Below, piece by piece: positions 8,671-17,696 of a stretch of 64,000 nucleotides of DNA (its first letter is position 1; the number at the start of each line of letters is the position of its first letter). The DNA comes from Massilia violaceinigra (GTDB taxonomy: Bacteria; Pseudomonadota; Gammaproteobacteria; Burkholderiales; Burkholderiaceae_D). Both the position numbers and the translations under genes were made by a program. The notes under the pieces were generated by a model. That model worked only from the letters and a program-made list of their open reading frames with translations, was not told the DNA's origin and made no database searches. The stretch lies in the NCBI RefSeq assembly GCF_002752675.1, contig NZ_CP024608.1:2604001-2668000 (forward strand). The letters run 5' to 3'.

Positions 8671-11175
8671 TCAGTCCATCAGCCATGGCACGAGGTGGAT
8701 CGCCGCCGCCGCCGCGATGCCCTGCAGGCTGGTGTAATGCCACATCAGCGCCGTGTTGTCCAGGGTCGCCCGGCTGGCGCTGGTCAGAATCCCGCGCCAG
8801 GCGCGCGCGCACAAATACAGCGCCGCCAGTACCAGCACGATCACATGCAGCCCCTGGTAAGCGAGCAGGGTCGCCACCGTCGCGCTCCAGGCTTGCGCCG
8901 TCGGTTCGAGTCCGGCCAGGCGCTGGCCGTTGAAGTCGCACGCAAAGGCGGCCAGCATGCACACCAGCGCCGCCAGCACCAGCGGCGTCAGGCGGCGCCG
9001 CTGCACCGCGCGGCTGGCCAGCCAGAACAGCGCCGAACTGGCCAGCAGCAGGGCGATGGAGAGCAGCGGCCAAAGCGGCGCGGCCAGCGCGGCCTGTGGC
9101 GGCGGGCACACGGTCAGGCGCATCGAGATGTGGATGTAGGCGAACACGAAGGACGCGAAAATGGTCGCATCGACCACCAGCATGATCAGGGTGGCCCACC
9201 ACGAATGCGAGGCCGTGCCGCGCGCGCCCACGGGCAGGGTCAGGTCATCGGCGACCTTGGCGTGCGCCAGCGGCGGCGGGCGGTCCGACTGCCACAGCCA
9301 CGCCACGATGCCGACAATGGCCGCGATGCCGCAGGCCCAGGCGGTCCAGGTCAGCGTGACCGTCAGCAGCAGGAAGAAGCCCGCGGTGCCGGCGGCGGCA
9401 ATCAAAGGCCACCAGCTGTCGCCGGGCAGGATCATCAGATAGCGCGGCACGGCGCCCAGCGCGCTGGTGGCAATCGTCTCGCGCCGTCCGCTGACGGTGC
9501 CGGGCAGGTAATGCTGGCCCGCCTCGACCTCGCGCGCTAGCGTCGGCTGCTCCCACAGCGGATCGTCGGAGGTAATGCGCGCGATGCTGCGGTTGCCGTA
9601 GTCTTCCGACGGCAGCCATTCGAGCGTGGCCGCGTTCCACGGGTTGCCGATGTCTTTTGCGGGCAGGCGCAGCGTGCGTGCCAGGTCGAACAGGAACAGC
9701 AGCACCCCGAAGGCAAACACAAAGGCACCCACCGAAGAGAGCATGTTCAGCCCATCCCAGCCCATCTCGCTGCTGTAGGTGTAGACGCGGCGCGGCATGC
9801 CGAGCAGGCCCGTGATGTGCATCGGGAAGAAGGCCACGTTGAAGCCGCCGAACATCAAACCGAACACCCAGCGCGCCAGGCGCTCCGAGAGCTGGTTGCC
9901 GTTGATAAGCGGGATCCAGTAATACAGCGCCGCGAACACCGGAAACAGCATGCCGCCAATGAGCACGTAATGCAGGTGGGCGACAATGAAATAGGTGTCG
10001 TGCACCTGCCAGTCGAACGGCAGCACGGCGACCATCACGCCGGTCAGCCCGCCGAGGACGAAAATGAACATGAAGCCGAGCAGGAACAGCGCCGGCGCCG
10101 ACATGCTCACGCGCCCGCGCCACATGGTGGCGATCCAGGCGAATACCTGGATCGCAGTCGGCACCGCGACGGCCATGCTGGCGGCCGAGACGAAGCTCAT
10201 TTTCAGCACGCCCAGGCCGGCCGTGAACATGTGGTGGGCCCACAGCGCAAAGCTGAAAAAGCCCACCGCCACCAGCGCCACGATGATCGCGCGCCGTCCC
10301 ACCAGCGGCACGCCGGCAATCGTCGGGATCATGGTCGAGACCATGCCGGCGGCCGGCAGGAAGATGATGTACACCTCGGGATGGCCGAAAAACCAGAACA
10401 GGTGCTGCCACAGGATCGGGTCGCCGCCACGGTCGGCGATGAAGAATGGCCAGTCGTAGGCGCGTTCGAGTTCGAGCAGCGCGGTGCCGGCGATGATCGC
10501 CGGGAAGGCAAACACGATCATCACGCCCACCACTAGCATGGCCCAGGCGTACACCGGCATGCGGCCCAGCGTCATGCCGGGCGCGCGCGTAAACAAAATG
10601 CCGACGATCAGTTCAATCGCCCCGGCGATGGCCGAGATTTCGATGAAGCCGATCCCGAGCAGCCAGAAGTCGGCGTTCAGCCCGGGCGAATACGCCTTGC
10701 CCGTCAGCGGCGGATACATGAACCAGCCGCCGTCGGGCGCCAGGCCCACGAACAGGGTGCAGAAGAACGCCAGGCCGCCGATGGCGTAAGCCCAGAAGGC
10801 GTAGGCCGACAGGCGCGGGAAGGGCAGGTCGCGCGCGCCGAGCATATTGGGCAGCAGGTAGACGGCGATGGCTTCGACCACGGGAATGGCGAACAGGAAC
10901 ATCATCACCGTGCCATGCATGGTGAACACCTGGTTGTAGGTCGAGGCGCTCAGAAACGTGTTTTCGGGGACCGCGAGCTGCATGCGCATCAACAGGCCAA
11001 GCACGCCGGCCAGCAGGAAAAACAGCAGCGAGGTGCCGATGTACAGCAGCCCGATATTGGTGTTGTTGACGGTGGTCAGATAGCGCCAGCCGCGCGGCGT
11101 CTTCCACGCCGCTTCGAGGCGTTCGAGTTCGCCGGGTGGGCGTGGGAGCGTATTGGGAAGTGCGGTACTGGTCAT
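8671..11175 (-). CDS. ctaD: Cytochrome c oxidase subunit I fused to subunit III
   Basis: An 834-residue fusion. Residues 1 to about 560 are heme-copper oxidase subunit I: a heme a ligand in TMHGTVMMF, the CuB/active-site HPEVY (containing the D-channel glutamate), WAHHMF with the two CuB histidines and the heme-ligand pair in VAHLHYVLIGG. GARDLPFPRLS carries the D-channel entrance aspartate, so it looks A-type. From about 590 to the end the chain is subunit III-like with several further helices and HSWWATLIMLVVDATIFASF. It overlaps the CoxB stop by four bases (ATGA). The complex reduces oxygen to water in the inner membrane with proton pumping. I+III fusions are known in caa3-type oxidases of proteobacteria and Thermus. 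Confidence 0.95.
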   Translation of the reverse strand: MTSTALPNTLPRPPGELERLEAAWKTPRGWRYLTTVNNTNIGLLYIGTSLLFFLLAGVLGLLMRMQLAVPENTFLSASTYNQVFTMHGTVMMFLFAIPVVEAIAVYLLPNMLGARDLPFPRLSAYAFWAYAIGGLAFFCTLFVGLAPDGGWFMYPPLTGKAYSPGLNADFWLLGIGFIEISAIAGAIELIVGILFTRAPGMTLGRMPVYAWAMLVVGVMIVFAFPAIIAGTALLELERAYDWPFFIADRGGDPILWQHLFWFFGHPEVYIIFLPAAGMVSTMIPTIAGVPLVGRRAIIVALVAVGFFSFALWAHHMFTAGLGVLKMSFVSAASMAVAVPTAIQVFAWIATMWRGRVSMSAPALFLLGFMFIFVLGGLTGVMVAVLPFDWQVHDTYFIVAHLHYVLIGGMLFPVFAALYYWIPLINGNQLSERLARWVFGLMFGGFNVAFFPMHITGLLGMPRRVYTYSSEMGWDGLNMLSSVGAFVFAFGVLLFLFDLARTLRLPAKDIGNPWNAATLEWLPSEDYGNRSIARITSDDPLWEQPTLAREVEAGQHYLPGTVSGRRETIATSALGAVPRYLMILPGDSWWPLIAAAGTAGFFLLLTVTLTWTAWACGIAAIVGIVAWLWQSDRPPPLAHAKVADDLTLPVGARGTASHSWWATLIMLVVDATIFASFVFAYIHISMRLTVCPPPQAALAAPLWPLLSIALLLASSALFWLASRAVQRRRLTPLVLAALVCMLAAFACDFNGQRLAGLEPTAQAWSATVATLLAYQGLHVIVLVLAALYLCARAWRGILTSASRATLDNTALMWHYTSLQGIAAAAAIHLVPWLMD

Positions 11176-12125
11176 TTGAGCTGCTCAAGGTAGGCGGCCA
11201 GCGCGTTCAGGGTGTCGCCGTCCATGCTGGCCGGCGGCATGCGCGCGCCCGGCTTGATGCTGTGCGGGTCGGCGATCCAGCCGGCCAGGGTGCCGCGGTG
11301 GGTGCGCAGGGTGCCGGCGGCGATGTGCAGGCGAGCGCCGACATGGGTCAGGTCCGGTCCCAGGCGCGTTACTTCGCTCACGCCGCGGATCGTGTGGCAG
11401 GCCGCGCAGCGCTGGTCGATGAAGGCGTGCCGTCCGCGCGCAAGAATCTTCTCACTCGCGGCATCGGCTGGCGCGGCGGCCGGCCTGGCCTGGCGCGCCA
11501 GCCACGCGGCGTAATCGGCCGGGGTGTGGGCGACGACGTGCAGCGCCATGCGCGCGTGCTGCTCGCCGCAGTATTCGGCGCACTGGCCGCGGTACACGCC
11601 GGGCTTGTCCGCCTGCAGCGTCAGGCCGGTGACGCGCCCGGGCACCATGTCCATCTTGCCGCCCAGCGCCGGCACCCACAGGCTGTGAATGACGTCGCTG
11701 GCGGTCAAGCCCAGGTACACCGGGCGCCCGGTCGGAATATGGATTTCGTTGGCGCTGACGATATCCGGCCCGCCGGCGGGGTCGGGGTAGCGCACCTCCC
11801 ACCACCACATGTTGGCGCTGACCGCCACCCGCGTTGCGTGCTGCGAGGTCTGGGCCGCCATCTGGCCGCTGCGCCAGGTGCTCCACGCCAGCAGCACGGT
11901 GAGCACCGTCACCGGAAAGGCCACGCCGGCGCCGGCGATCCAGAACATCGGCCGCACCGTACGTGCGCGCCGCCCGAGTCCCAGGGCGGTGAGCACCATC
12001 ACCAGCGCGAACACCAGCGCGCCGCCGCCGAACAGGACCCAGGCGAACTGGCTGATGATGGCCGCGTCCGGGCCGGCCGGGTGCAGCACGGATTGCAGCG
12101 GCGGTTGCAGTGAAACCGCGCTCAT
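11172..12125 (-). CDS. ctaC: Cytochrome c oxidase subunit II with C-terminal cytochrome c domain (caa3 type)
   Basis: A 317-residue protein with two transmembrane helices (about 22-45 and 60-82), the aromatic segment NMWWWEV, and a CuA site with Cys182, Cys186 and the following His/Met (CAEYCGEQHARM). After a Pro/Ala linker comes a class I cytochrome c domain with CAACH and a distal Met in GARMPP. It therefore accepts electrons from cytochrome c through its own heme and passes them to CuA, the caa3 arrangement. The ATG at 12125 is fixed by a four-base overlap (ATGA) with the upstream cytochrome gene; an open reading frame continues further upstream but only as a shadow of that gene. Confidence 0.95.
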   Translation of the reverse strand: MSAVSLQPPLQSVLHPAGPDAAIISQFAWVLFGGGALVFALVMVLTALGLGRRARTVRPMFWIAGAGVAFPVTVLTVLLAWSTWRSGQMAAQTSQHATRVAVSANMWWWEVRYPDPAGGPDIVSANEIHIPTGRPVYLGLTASDVIHSLWVPALGGKMDMVPGRVTGLTLQADKPGVYRGQCAEYCGEQHARMALHVVAHTPADYAAWLARQARPAAAPADAASEKILARGRHAFIDQRCAACHTIRGVSEVTRLGPDLTHVGARLHIAAGTLRTHRGTLAGWIADPHSIKPGARMPPASMDGDTLNALAAYLEQLK

Positions 12126-12496
12126 CGCAAGGTGGTCAGGTAGGCGGCCATGTGGCGCGCTTCGGCCCTGGACACGCCGATGTTGGGCATCATGGTGCCG
12201 GGCTTCATGGCGGGGGGATCGACCAGCCAGTCGGCCAGCGGCCCTGGCAAATTGGGAATGCGCCCGGCGATGTAGCTGCGCCGGCCGAATTTGTCGAGAG
12301 GGGGACCAGCGGTGCCGGTGGCCGCGCCCACGCCGGGGATGGCGTGGCAGGAGCCGCACTGGTATTGCTCCATCAGGCGCTTGCCCAGGGTGGCATCGCC
12401 GCCGCTAATGGGCACCGGTTCGGCGCGGTTGTCGCAGCCGGCCAGCGCCGCGCACAGCACGGCCGCCACGGCGATCTGGAAGGGAAACACGCGCAC
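12122..12496 (-). CDS. Monoheme c-type cytochrome lipoprotein
   Basis: A 124-residue protein with a lipoprotein signal (CAALAGC, lipidated Cys21), a heme site CGSCH at residues 47-51 and a distal Met in GTMMP near the C-terminus. It is the first gene of the oxidase operon and overlaps the CoxB gene by four bases. The likely role is a membrane-tethered electron donor to the caa3 oxidase. Its heme neighbourhood (CHAIPGV, GPPLDKFGRRSYIAGRIPN, WLVDP) closely resembles the second domain of the divergent diheme cytochrome at 12591-13442, so the two probably descend from one ancestor. Confidence 0.9.
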   Translation of the reverse strand: MRVFPFQIAVAAVLCAALAGCDNRAEPVPISGGDATLGKRLMEQYQCGSCHAIPGVGAATGTAGPPLDKFGRRSYIAGRIPNLPGPLADWLVDPPAMKPGTMMPNIGVSRAEARHMAAYLTTLR

Positions 12497-12590
12497 GTTA
12501 CGATCCTGCGAAAGCGACTTGGATCGATATAATACAAGAAATCATTGATGGCTTTTTTTCAACAGAACGCGCCCCTGGAGGTGCCCGATC
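12497..12590. promoter_or_regulatory. Divergent promoter region between cytochrome genes
   Basis: The 94 bases between the oxidase operon and the diheme cytochrome gene must hold two divergent promoters. A perfect TATAAT at 12528-12533 on the plus strand is a likely -10 box for the rightward gene; no convincing -35 lies 16-18 bases before it. GGAGGTGCC lies just upstream of the ATG at 12591 and supplies the ribosome-binding site. Confidence 0.45.
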
Positions 12591-13442
12591 ATGCCTTCCA
12601 ACCGCGTCCGCCTCATCCTCAAGACCGCTGCCGCGACCCTGGCCTGCGCCGCGCTGGCCGCTGCCGCCGGGACGGCGCTCGTGCTCAAAAGCGGCTGGTA
12701 CAACGTGGCCTCGACCGACCAGCACTTCCAGTTCGTGCACACGCTGTTAGAACAAGGCATGCGCGACTCGGTGCGCTTTCACGCGCGCGGCGTGGCGGTG
12801 CCCGAATTGGGCGCCGGCGCGCGCATCGCCAAAGGGGCGCTGATCTACCGCGACCACTGCGTGCAGTGCCACGGCGCGCCGGGCGTGGCGCAACAGGACT
12901 TCGGCAAGAGCATGCAGCCGGTGCCCGGGCCGCTGGTCGATGCGGCGCGCCGCTGGCAGGCGGCGGAACTGTACTGGATCACCAAAAACGGCATCAAGAT
13001 GAGCGGCATGCCCGCCTGGGAATTTCATCTGGCCGATGACGATATCTGGTCGGTGGTGGCCTTCATGGTCAAGCTGCCGGAACTGGCGCCGCCCGCGTAC
13101 GCCGCCATGACCGCGTCGTTGGCGCCGGCGCCGGTAGCGAGTGCGGCACCGGCGCGCTGGCCGGGCAACCCGGCGCGCGGACGCATCGCGCTGACCCAGT
13201 ACGCCTGCAACGCCTGCCACGTGGTGCCCGGCGTGACCGGCCCCGAGACCTATGTCGGGCGGCCCCTGGGCGGCCTTGGCAAGCGCCGCTTCATCGCCGG
13301 CCATCTGCCCAACACGCAGGAAAACCTGGTACGCTGGATCCGCGATCCGCATGCCATCGATCCGCTCACCGCCATGCCGGTGCAGGACGTGAGCGAGGCC
13401 GACGCGGTCGACATCAGCGCCTATCTCCTGACCCTGCGCTGA
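12591..13442 (+). CDS. Diheme cytochrome c
   Basis: A 283-residue protein with an N-terminal hydrophobic helix (about 10-32) that serves as signal or anchor and two c-type heme sites: CVQCH at residues 90-94 and CNACH at 206-210. The first half also has SGMPAWEF, giving a Met ligand, and the second half AMPVQDV. It is transcribed away from the caa3 operon and probably delivers electrons to it or forms part of an alternative donor chain in the periplasm. The C-terminal domain is very similar to the lipoprotein cytochrome encoded on the other side of the promoter region. Confidence 0.9.
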   Translation: MPSNRVRLILKTAAATLACAALAAAAGTALVLKSGWYNVASTDQHFQFVHTLLEQGMRDSVRFHARGVAVPELGAGARIAKGALIYRDHCVQCHGAPGVAQQDFGKSMQPVPGPLVDAARRWQAAELYWITKNGIKMSGMPAWEFHLADDDIWSVVAFMVKLPELAPPAYAAMTASLAPAPVASAAPARWPGNPARGRIALTQYACNACHVVPGVTGPETYVGRPLGGLGKRRFIAGHLPNTQENLVRWIRDPHAIDPLTAMPVQDVSEADAVDISAYLLTLR

Positions 13443-13509
13443 TACGCATTGCCGGCCTGCGCTACAATCGCGGGCGACTTTGCGCTGTCCCCCATTTGAA
13501 GGAATACAC

Positions 13510-14361
13510 ATGAAACTGGTCCGTTACGGCCGTCCCGGCAAGGAAAAACCCGGCTTGTTCGATGAAGAAGGCCGCCTGCGCGATCTGTCCGGCGTGGTTG
13601 CCGACATCGATGCCTCGCTCCTGTCGGACAAGGCGCTGCGCAAGCTGGCCAAGATCGATTACAAAACCCTGCCGCTGGTGCGCGGCACGCCGCGCCTTGG
13701 CGTGCCAATCAAGGGTGTGGGCAAATTCATCGGCATCGGCCTCAATTACGCCGACCACGCCGCCGAAACCGGGGCCACGCCGCCCCTTGAACCCATCGTG
13801 TTCATGAAGGCGGTGACCTGCCTGTCCGGCCCGGACGATCCGGTGATGCTGCCGCAGGGGGCCAAAAAGACCGACTGGGAAGTCGAACTGGGGGTGGTGA
13901 TCGGCACCCGCGCGCAGTACGTGACGGAAGAAGACGCGCTCAATTACGTGGCCGGCTACTGCGTCGTCAACGACGTGTCGGAGCGCTCGTTCCAGCTCGA
14001 ACGCGGTCCGCAGTGGGACAAGGGCAAGGGCTGCGACACCTTCGGTCCGGTCGGCCCGTGGCTGGTCACGCGCGATGAAGTGATCGACGTGCAGCGCCTC
14101 GACCTGTACCTGGAACTGAACGGCAAGCGCATGCAGACCGGCTGCACCGAGACCATGATCTTCACCGTGGCGCAGATCGTCAGCTACCTGTCGCGCTTCA
14201 TGACGCTCGAACCGGGCGATATCATCGCCACCGGCACTCCGCCGGGCGTGGGCATGGCGCGCAGCCCGCAGCGCTTCCTGAAAAAAGGCGACACCTTGCG
14301 TCTGGGCATTGCCGGCCTCGGCGAACAGCAGCAGGATGTCATCGCCTACGCCAGCACCTGA
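13510..14361 (+). CDS. Fumarylacetoacetate hydrolase family protein
   Basis: A 283-residue cytoplasmic enzyme of the FAH superfamily, which hydrolyses or hydrates C-C bonds in 2-keto acids with a divalent metal. The core signatures are present: GIGLNYADHA, the metal ligands in DWEVELGVVIG and a later VVNDVSERSFQ, then GPVGPWLVT and TGTPPGVG. Length suits the 2-keto-4-pentenoate hydratase/fumarylpyruvate hydrolase branch. The ATG at 13510 has GAAGGA upstream; a longer reading frame from 13480 lacks this. A TACAAT at 13463-13468 is a candidate -10 box. It stands alone; the exact substrate cannot be told. Confidence 0.9.
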   Translation: MKLVRYGRPGKEKPGLFDEEGRLRDLSGVVADIDASLLSDKALRKLAKIDYKTLPLVRGTPRLGVPIKGVGKFIGIGLNYADHAAETGATPPLEPIVFMKAVTCLSGPDDPVMLPQGAKKTDWEVELGVVIGTRAQYVTEEDALNYVAGYCVVNDVSERSFQLERGPQWDKGKGCDTFGPVGPWLVTRDEVIDVQRLDLYLELNGKRMQTGCTETMIFTVAQIVSYLSRFMTLEPGDIIATGTPPGVGMARSPQRFLKKGDTLRLGIAGLGEQQQDVIAYAST

Positions 14362-14369
14362 ACCGGACA

Positions 14370-14386
14370 GGCTGATCGTATCAGCC
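14370..14386 (+). terminator. Hairpin after the FAH-family gene
   Basis: GGCTGAT, loop CGT, ATCAGCC begins eight bases after the stop and is followed by a GTGTTTG stretch. A short rho-independent terminator is plausible, although the T run is weak. Confidence 0.5.
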
Positions 14387-14574
14387 CGTGTTTGAGCGAC
14401 GCTTCTATTGCGTAAAGACATAGCATCGCGCAAGCGTGACTTTTCGTTATATTCAGTTGCGAATTAAGGCACACCATGCAGACCAGCACGCCCGAAAAGC
14501 GGCGTGCGCGGCCTGCATGACGTAGTCCCAGCCATGCCGGTCTTTCTCCTTTCAACTGACAGAAGAAAGAGACT

Positions 14575-16185
14575 ATGACCAGCTATCGCACCCCCATCCT
14601 GTTCGCCCTGGCAAGCTGGGCGATTCCACTGCCCGGCGCCGCCCAGGTCATTCCCCACGGCAGCTATCAACTTTCTTGCACGCATATTATGGTCCACGGC
14701 GATTCGCTCAAGGCCAGTTGCAGGAAACTCAGCGGCAACCACCAGATGAGCACCCTCGACAAGGTCGATGCCTGTCTGAACGCGATCCGTCAGTACGGCG
14801 ACATCGGCAATATCGACGGCAATCTGGTGTGCCTGCCGGACTTGCCGCGGCCCAACCCGGCGTTTGTCTTTCCCAAGCCCGAGACCCAGCTGAACCAATG
14901 GATTTTCAGCGGCAAGGAGAGCCCGATCCACCAGCACGCATGGGGGCTGTGGGCCGGACTGACCCAACCTGTCGGCACGGTCGACGGGGCGGCGGTGCGC
15001 GCTTTCGAGACCTGGACCACGCCGTCGAGCATCATTTTCCGCAGCGCGCCCCAGCGTCCGCGGGAAGATGGCAAGCGCGGCCCGATTCCGCGTCCCACGC
15101 TCGACCTGCACCGGCCGCGCCAGTTCCAGCATGGCCACCGGCGGCCGGGCAAGAAAGCCCCGCTGGCGCCGGCCGCCGCCCCTTCCGCCGAGCGCCCCGG
15201 CGCACCTTCCGCCGCGCCGGACACGGCCATCCTGGTGTCGGTGGCCTACAACCCGCCGGCCGCCCAGCATGCGATCAGCCACCGCCTGTTCTATGAAAGC
15301 ACGCTCAAGCAGCTGATGGCACAAGGCTACACGGAGCTGCCGAATTTCCCGACGAATGCGATCGCCATCAAGCCGGTGTACAAGATCATTCCCAAGCACT
15401 CGCCGCGCGGTATCTACACCTTCCCCGGCTGGCCCGGGCCGGACGCCGCCAAGCCGGACACGGGCTTCGGCGAAGCGGACTGGAACAGCTGCGTGTACGT
15501 GGACACCAGCCGTCCCCTCGGCATCAGCGGCAACAGCAACGATATCGGATGCAAAGGCCGCACGCCCGCTAACACCTTCTATCTGAGCGACTTCATCCAT
15601 AGCCGGGTCACCCACGACAATGCGGCCTTCCTGTCGGCCCAGCTCAACAGGCCGGTCAGTGCCGGCGACATCGCGATCCTGATCGGCATGCATGTCACCA
15701 CGCGCGAAAACAGGATGTGGACCTGGCAAACCTACTGGTGGTCCGCCAACGCCGACCGTCCGTTCGCGCCCAGCTCCGCCACCATCGCCGGTGCGCGGCC
15801 GATGGCGTATCTGGACAGCGCATCCCGGCACTATGCGATGGCGCTGGCGTATTCCACGGTCTCGCCCGCGCAGCCGATTACCGGCGGCAAGAATGTCGGC
15901 GCGCCGGTGTATGGCTACAATCCGTATCTGGAGGCCGGTTTCGGACCGGAGGTGTTTGCCGACATCAGCCGCCCGATCAATGGCACGATCAATGCCAACA
16001 CGGGGATCCAGTCGAACTGCATGACGTGCCACAACATGGCGGCCTACGCGCCGGAGCCGAAACCCATGATGCCGTACGCCAGCGACTTTTACATGAGCAT
16101 CACCGATCCGATCTTCGACGGCACGCTGCGCTCCGACTTCTCGTGGACCATCGTCGACATGATCGTCAAGACGCCGGCCGACTAG
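14575..16185 (+). CDS. Secreted CVNH-like half domain fused to a single-heme protein
   Basis: A 536-residue protein with a signal peptide (cleavage near PGAAQ, residue 23). Residues about 27-86 resemble one repeat of a cyanovirin-N homology (CVNH) lectin domain: GSYQLSC, a SLKASC step, and GDIGNIDGNLVC. The rest has no family I can name but holds one heme-binding motif CMTCH at residues 482-486 and a following MMPYASDFYM, so it is probably a periplasmic c-type cytochrome-like protein. A Pro/Ala/Arg-rich stretch (about 160-222) links the parts. GAAAGAGACT upstream gives a weak ribosome-binding site. Neither neighbour suggests a role. The CVNH call is by motif, not by search. Confidence 0.7.
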   Translation: MTSYRTPILFALASWAIPLPGAAQVIPHGSYQLSCTHIMVHGDSLKASCRKLSGNHQMSTLDKVDACLNAIRQYGDIGNIDGNLVCLPDLPRPNPAFVFPKPETQLNQWIFSGKESPIHQHAWGLWAGLTQPVGTVDGAAVRAFETWTTPSSIIFRSAPQRPREDGKRGPIPRPTLDLHRPRQFQHGHRRPGKKAPLAPAAAPSAERPGAPSAAPDTAILVSVAYNPPAAQHAISHRLFYESTLKQLMAQGYTELPNFPTNAIAIKPVYKIIPKHSPRGIYTFPGWPGPDAAKPDTGFGEADWNSCVYVDTSRPLGISGNSNDIGCKGRTPANTFYLSDFIHSRVTHDNAAFLSAQLNRPVSAGDIAILIGMHVTTRENRMWTWQTYWWSANADRPFAPSSATIAGARPMAYLDSASRHYAMALAYSTVSPAQPITGGKNVGAPVYGYNPYLEAGFGPEVFADISRPINGTINANTGIQSNCMTCHNMAAYAPEPKPMMPYASDFYMSITDPIFDGTLRSDFSWTIVDMIVKTPAD

Positions 16186-16196
16186 GCCGGCTGGTA

Positions 16197-16230
16197 AAGC
16201 GGCCGACGCCGTGGCGGGCGCCGGCCGCTT
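16197..16230. terminator. Bidirectional hairpin between convergent genes
   Basis: AAGCGGCCG at 16197-16205 pairs with CGGCCGCTT at 16222-16230, with further GC pairing in the loop. It separates the heme protein gene from the aminotransferase gene on the opposite strand. Confidence 0.6.
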
Positions 16231-16241
16231 GCCCGCCCGGC

Positions 16242-17564
16242 TCAGTCGAGCGCGGCGGCGATGGAATCGGACAGGCGCGACACGATCTCCGACAGGTCCG
16301 CTTCGGTCGCGATGAACGGCGGCGCCAGCAGGATATGGTCGCCGTGCACGCCATCGATGGTGCCGCCCATCGGGTACACCATCAGGCCGTTGGCCATGGC
16401 CTTGGTCTTGACCGATGCGTGCAGCTTGCGCGCCGGATCGAACGGCTGCTTGCTGTCGCGCTCCTTCACCAGTTCGAGCGCCATCAGCAGCCCGCGCCCG
16501 CGAATGTCGCCCACGTTCGGGTGCGAGCCGAATTCGGCCTGCAGCATGCGCCGCAGCGATTCGCCGCGCAGCCGGACCGCGGCCAGCAGGTCGTCGCGCT
16601 CGATCACCTTTTGCACCGCCAGCGCGGCGGCTGCGGCCACCGGATGGCCGATGTAGGTGTGCCCGTGCTGGAACGCGCCGCTGCCCTTGCGCAGCTGGTC
16701 GACCAGCGCGCGCTGGGCCAGCACCGCGCCGATCGGCTGGTAGCCGGCCCCGAGTCCCTTGGCGATGGTGACGATGTCGGGCGAAACGCCATCCTGCTCG
16801 ATCGAGTACATGGTGCCGGTGCGGCCCATGCCGCACATGACTTCATCGGCGATGAACAGGATGCCGTAGCGGTCGCACAGGCTGCGCACGCCACGAAAGT
16901 AGCCGGGCGTGGGCGGAATCGCGCCGCCGGTCGCGCCCACCACCGGTTCGGCCACGAAGGCGATGATGTTCTGCGGGCCGCTCGCGTGGATCTGCTCGTC
17001 GAGTTCTTTCAGCAGGGCGCTGGTGTACTGGTCCTGGGTCTGGTCGGGCAGGCGGTCGCGGTATTCGTAGCAGGGCGCCACGCGCGCCACGTCGATCAGC
17101 AGGGGCGCGAAAGGGCGGCGCCGCCACTCGTTGCCGCCCACCGCCAGCGCACCGAGCGTGTTGCCGTGGTAGCTCTGGCGGCGGCTGATGAATTTGGTGC
17201 GCTGGGTCTGGCCGGTTTCGACGAAATACTGGCGCGCCAGCTTCATCGCCGTTTCCATCGCTTCCGAGCCGCCCGAGACGAGGTACACTTGGCTCAAGCC
17301 GTCGGGCGCGCCGGCGATGAGACGGTCGGCCAGTTCCTCGGCCACGTCGGTGGTGAAGAAGGCGGTGTGGGCGTAGGCGTTGCGGTCGATCTGGCGGTGC
17401 ATCGCGCTCAGGATGTCCGGGTGGCCGTGCCCGAGCGAGGATACCGCCGCGCCGCCGCAGGCATCGATATAGGTCTTCCCTTCGCTGTCGCGCACCAGCA
17501 TTCCCTGGGCGCTGACGGCAACCGGCGGGGTTTGCCGGAGATTGCGGTGCATCATGTGACTCAT
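16242..17564 (-). CDS. Class III PLP-dependent aminotransferase
   Basis: A 440-residue enzyme of the omega-amino acid:pyruvate/acetylornithine aminotransferase group. Typical features are LGHGHPDI, a GSEAMETAMKLARQYF segment, the PLP-contacting SYHGNT, the DEVMCGMGRTGTM aspartate region and the Schiff-base lysine in IAKGLGAGY, followed by HGHTYIGHP. It transfers amino groups between a primary amine or omega-amino acid and a keto acid in the cytoplasm. The ATG at 17564 has GAGGAAG upstream; the much longer open frame beyond it is an antisense shadow of the next gene. It is divergent from the carboxymuconolactone-decarboxylase-like gene. Substrate not assignable. Confidence 0.9.
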   Translation of the reverse strand: MSHMMHRNLRQTPPVAVSAQGMLVRDSEGKTYIDACGGAAVSSLGHGHPDILSAMHRQIDRNAYAHTAFFTTDVAEELADRLIAGAPDGLSQVYLVSGGSEAMETAMKLARQYFVETGQTQRTKFISRRQSYHGNTLGALAVGGNEWRRRPFAPLLIDVARVAPCYEYRDRLPDQTQDQYTSALLKELDEQIHASGPQNIIAFVAEPVVGATGGAIPPTPGYFRGVRSLCDRYGILFIADEVMCGMGRTGTMYSIEQDGVSPDIVTIAKGLGAGYQPIGAVLAQRALVDQLRKGSGAFQHGHTYIGHPVAAAAALAVQKVIERDDLLAAVRLRGESLRRMLQAEFGSHPNVGDIRGRGLLMALELVKERDSKQPFDPARKLHASVKTKAMANGLMVYPMGGTIDGVHGDHILLAPPFIATEADLSEIVSRLSDSIAAALD

Positions 17565-17696
17565 GGCTTCCTCATCGCAGAAATTGTTGATGCTTGACAA
17601 TAAACGGAGAACGTCCCGATTCTTTTGATTTATCCCCGGGGCTGTGCGAATATTTTTACCCACAGCAATAAACGCAACAGACGAAAGGCAGGCACC

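Noticed and set aside
12126..12359. N-terminal extension of the CoxB frame
   Set aside because: It is the shadow of the upstream cytochrome gene; the ATGA overlap fixes the CoxB start at 12125.
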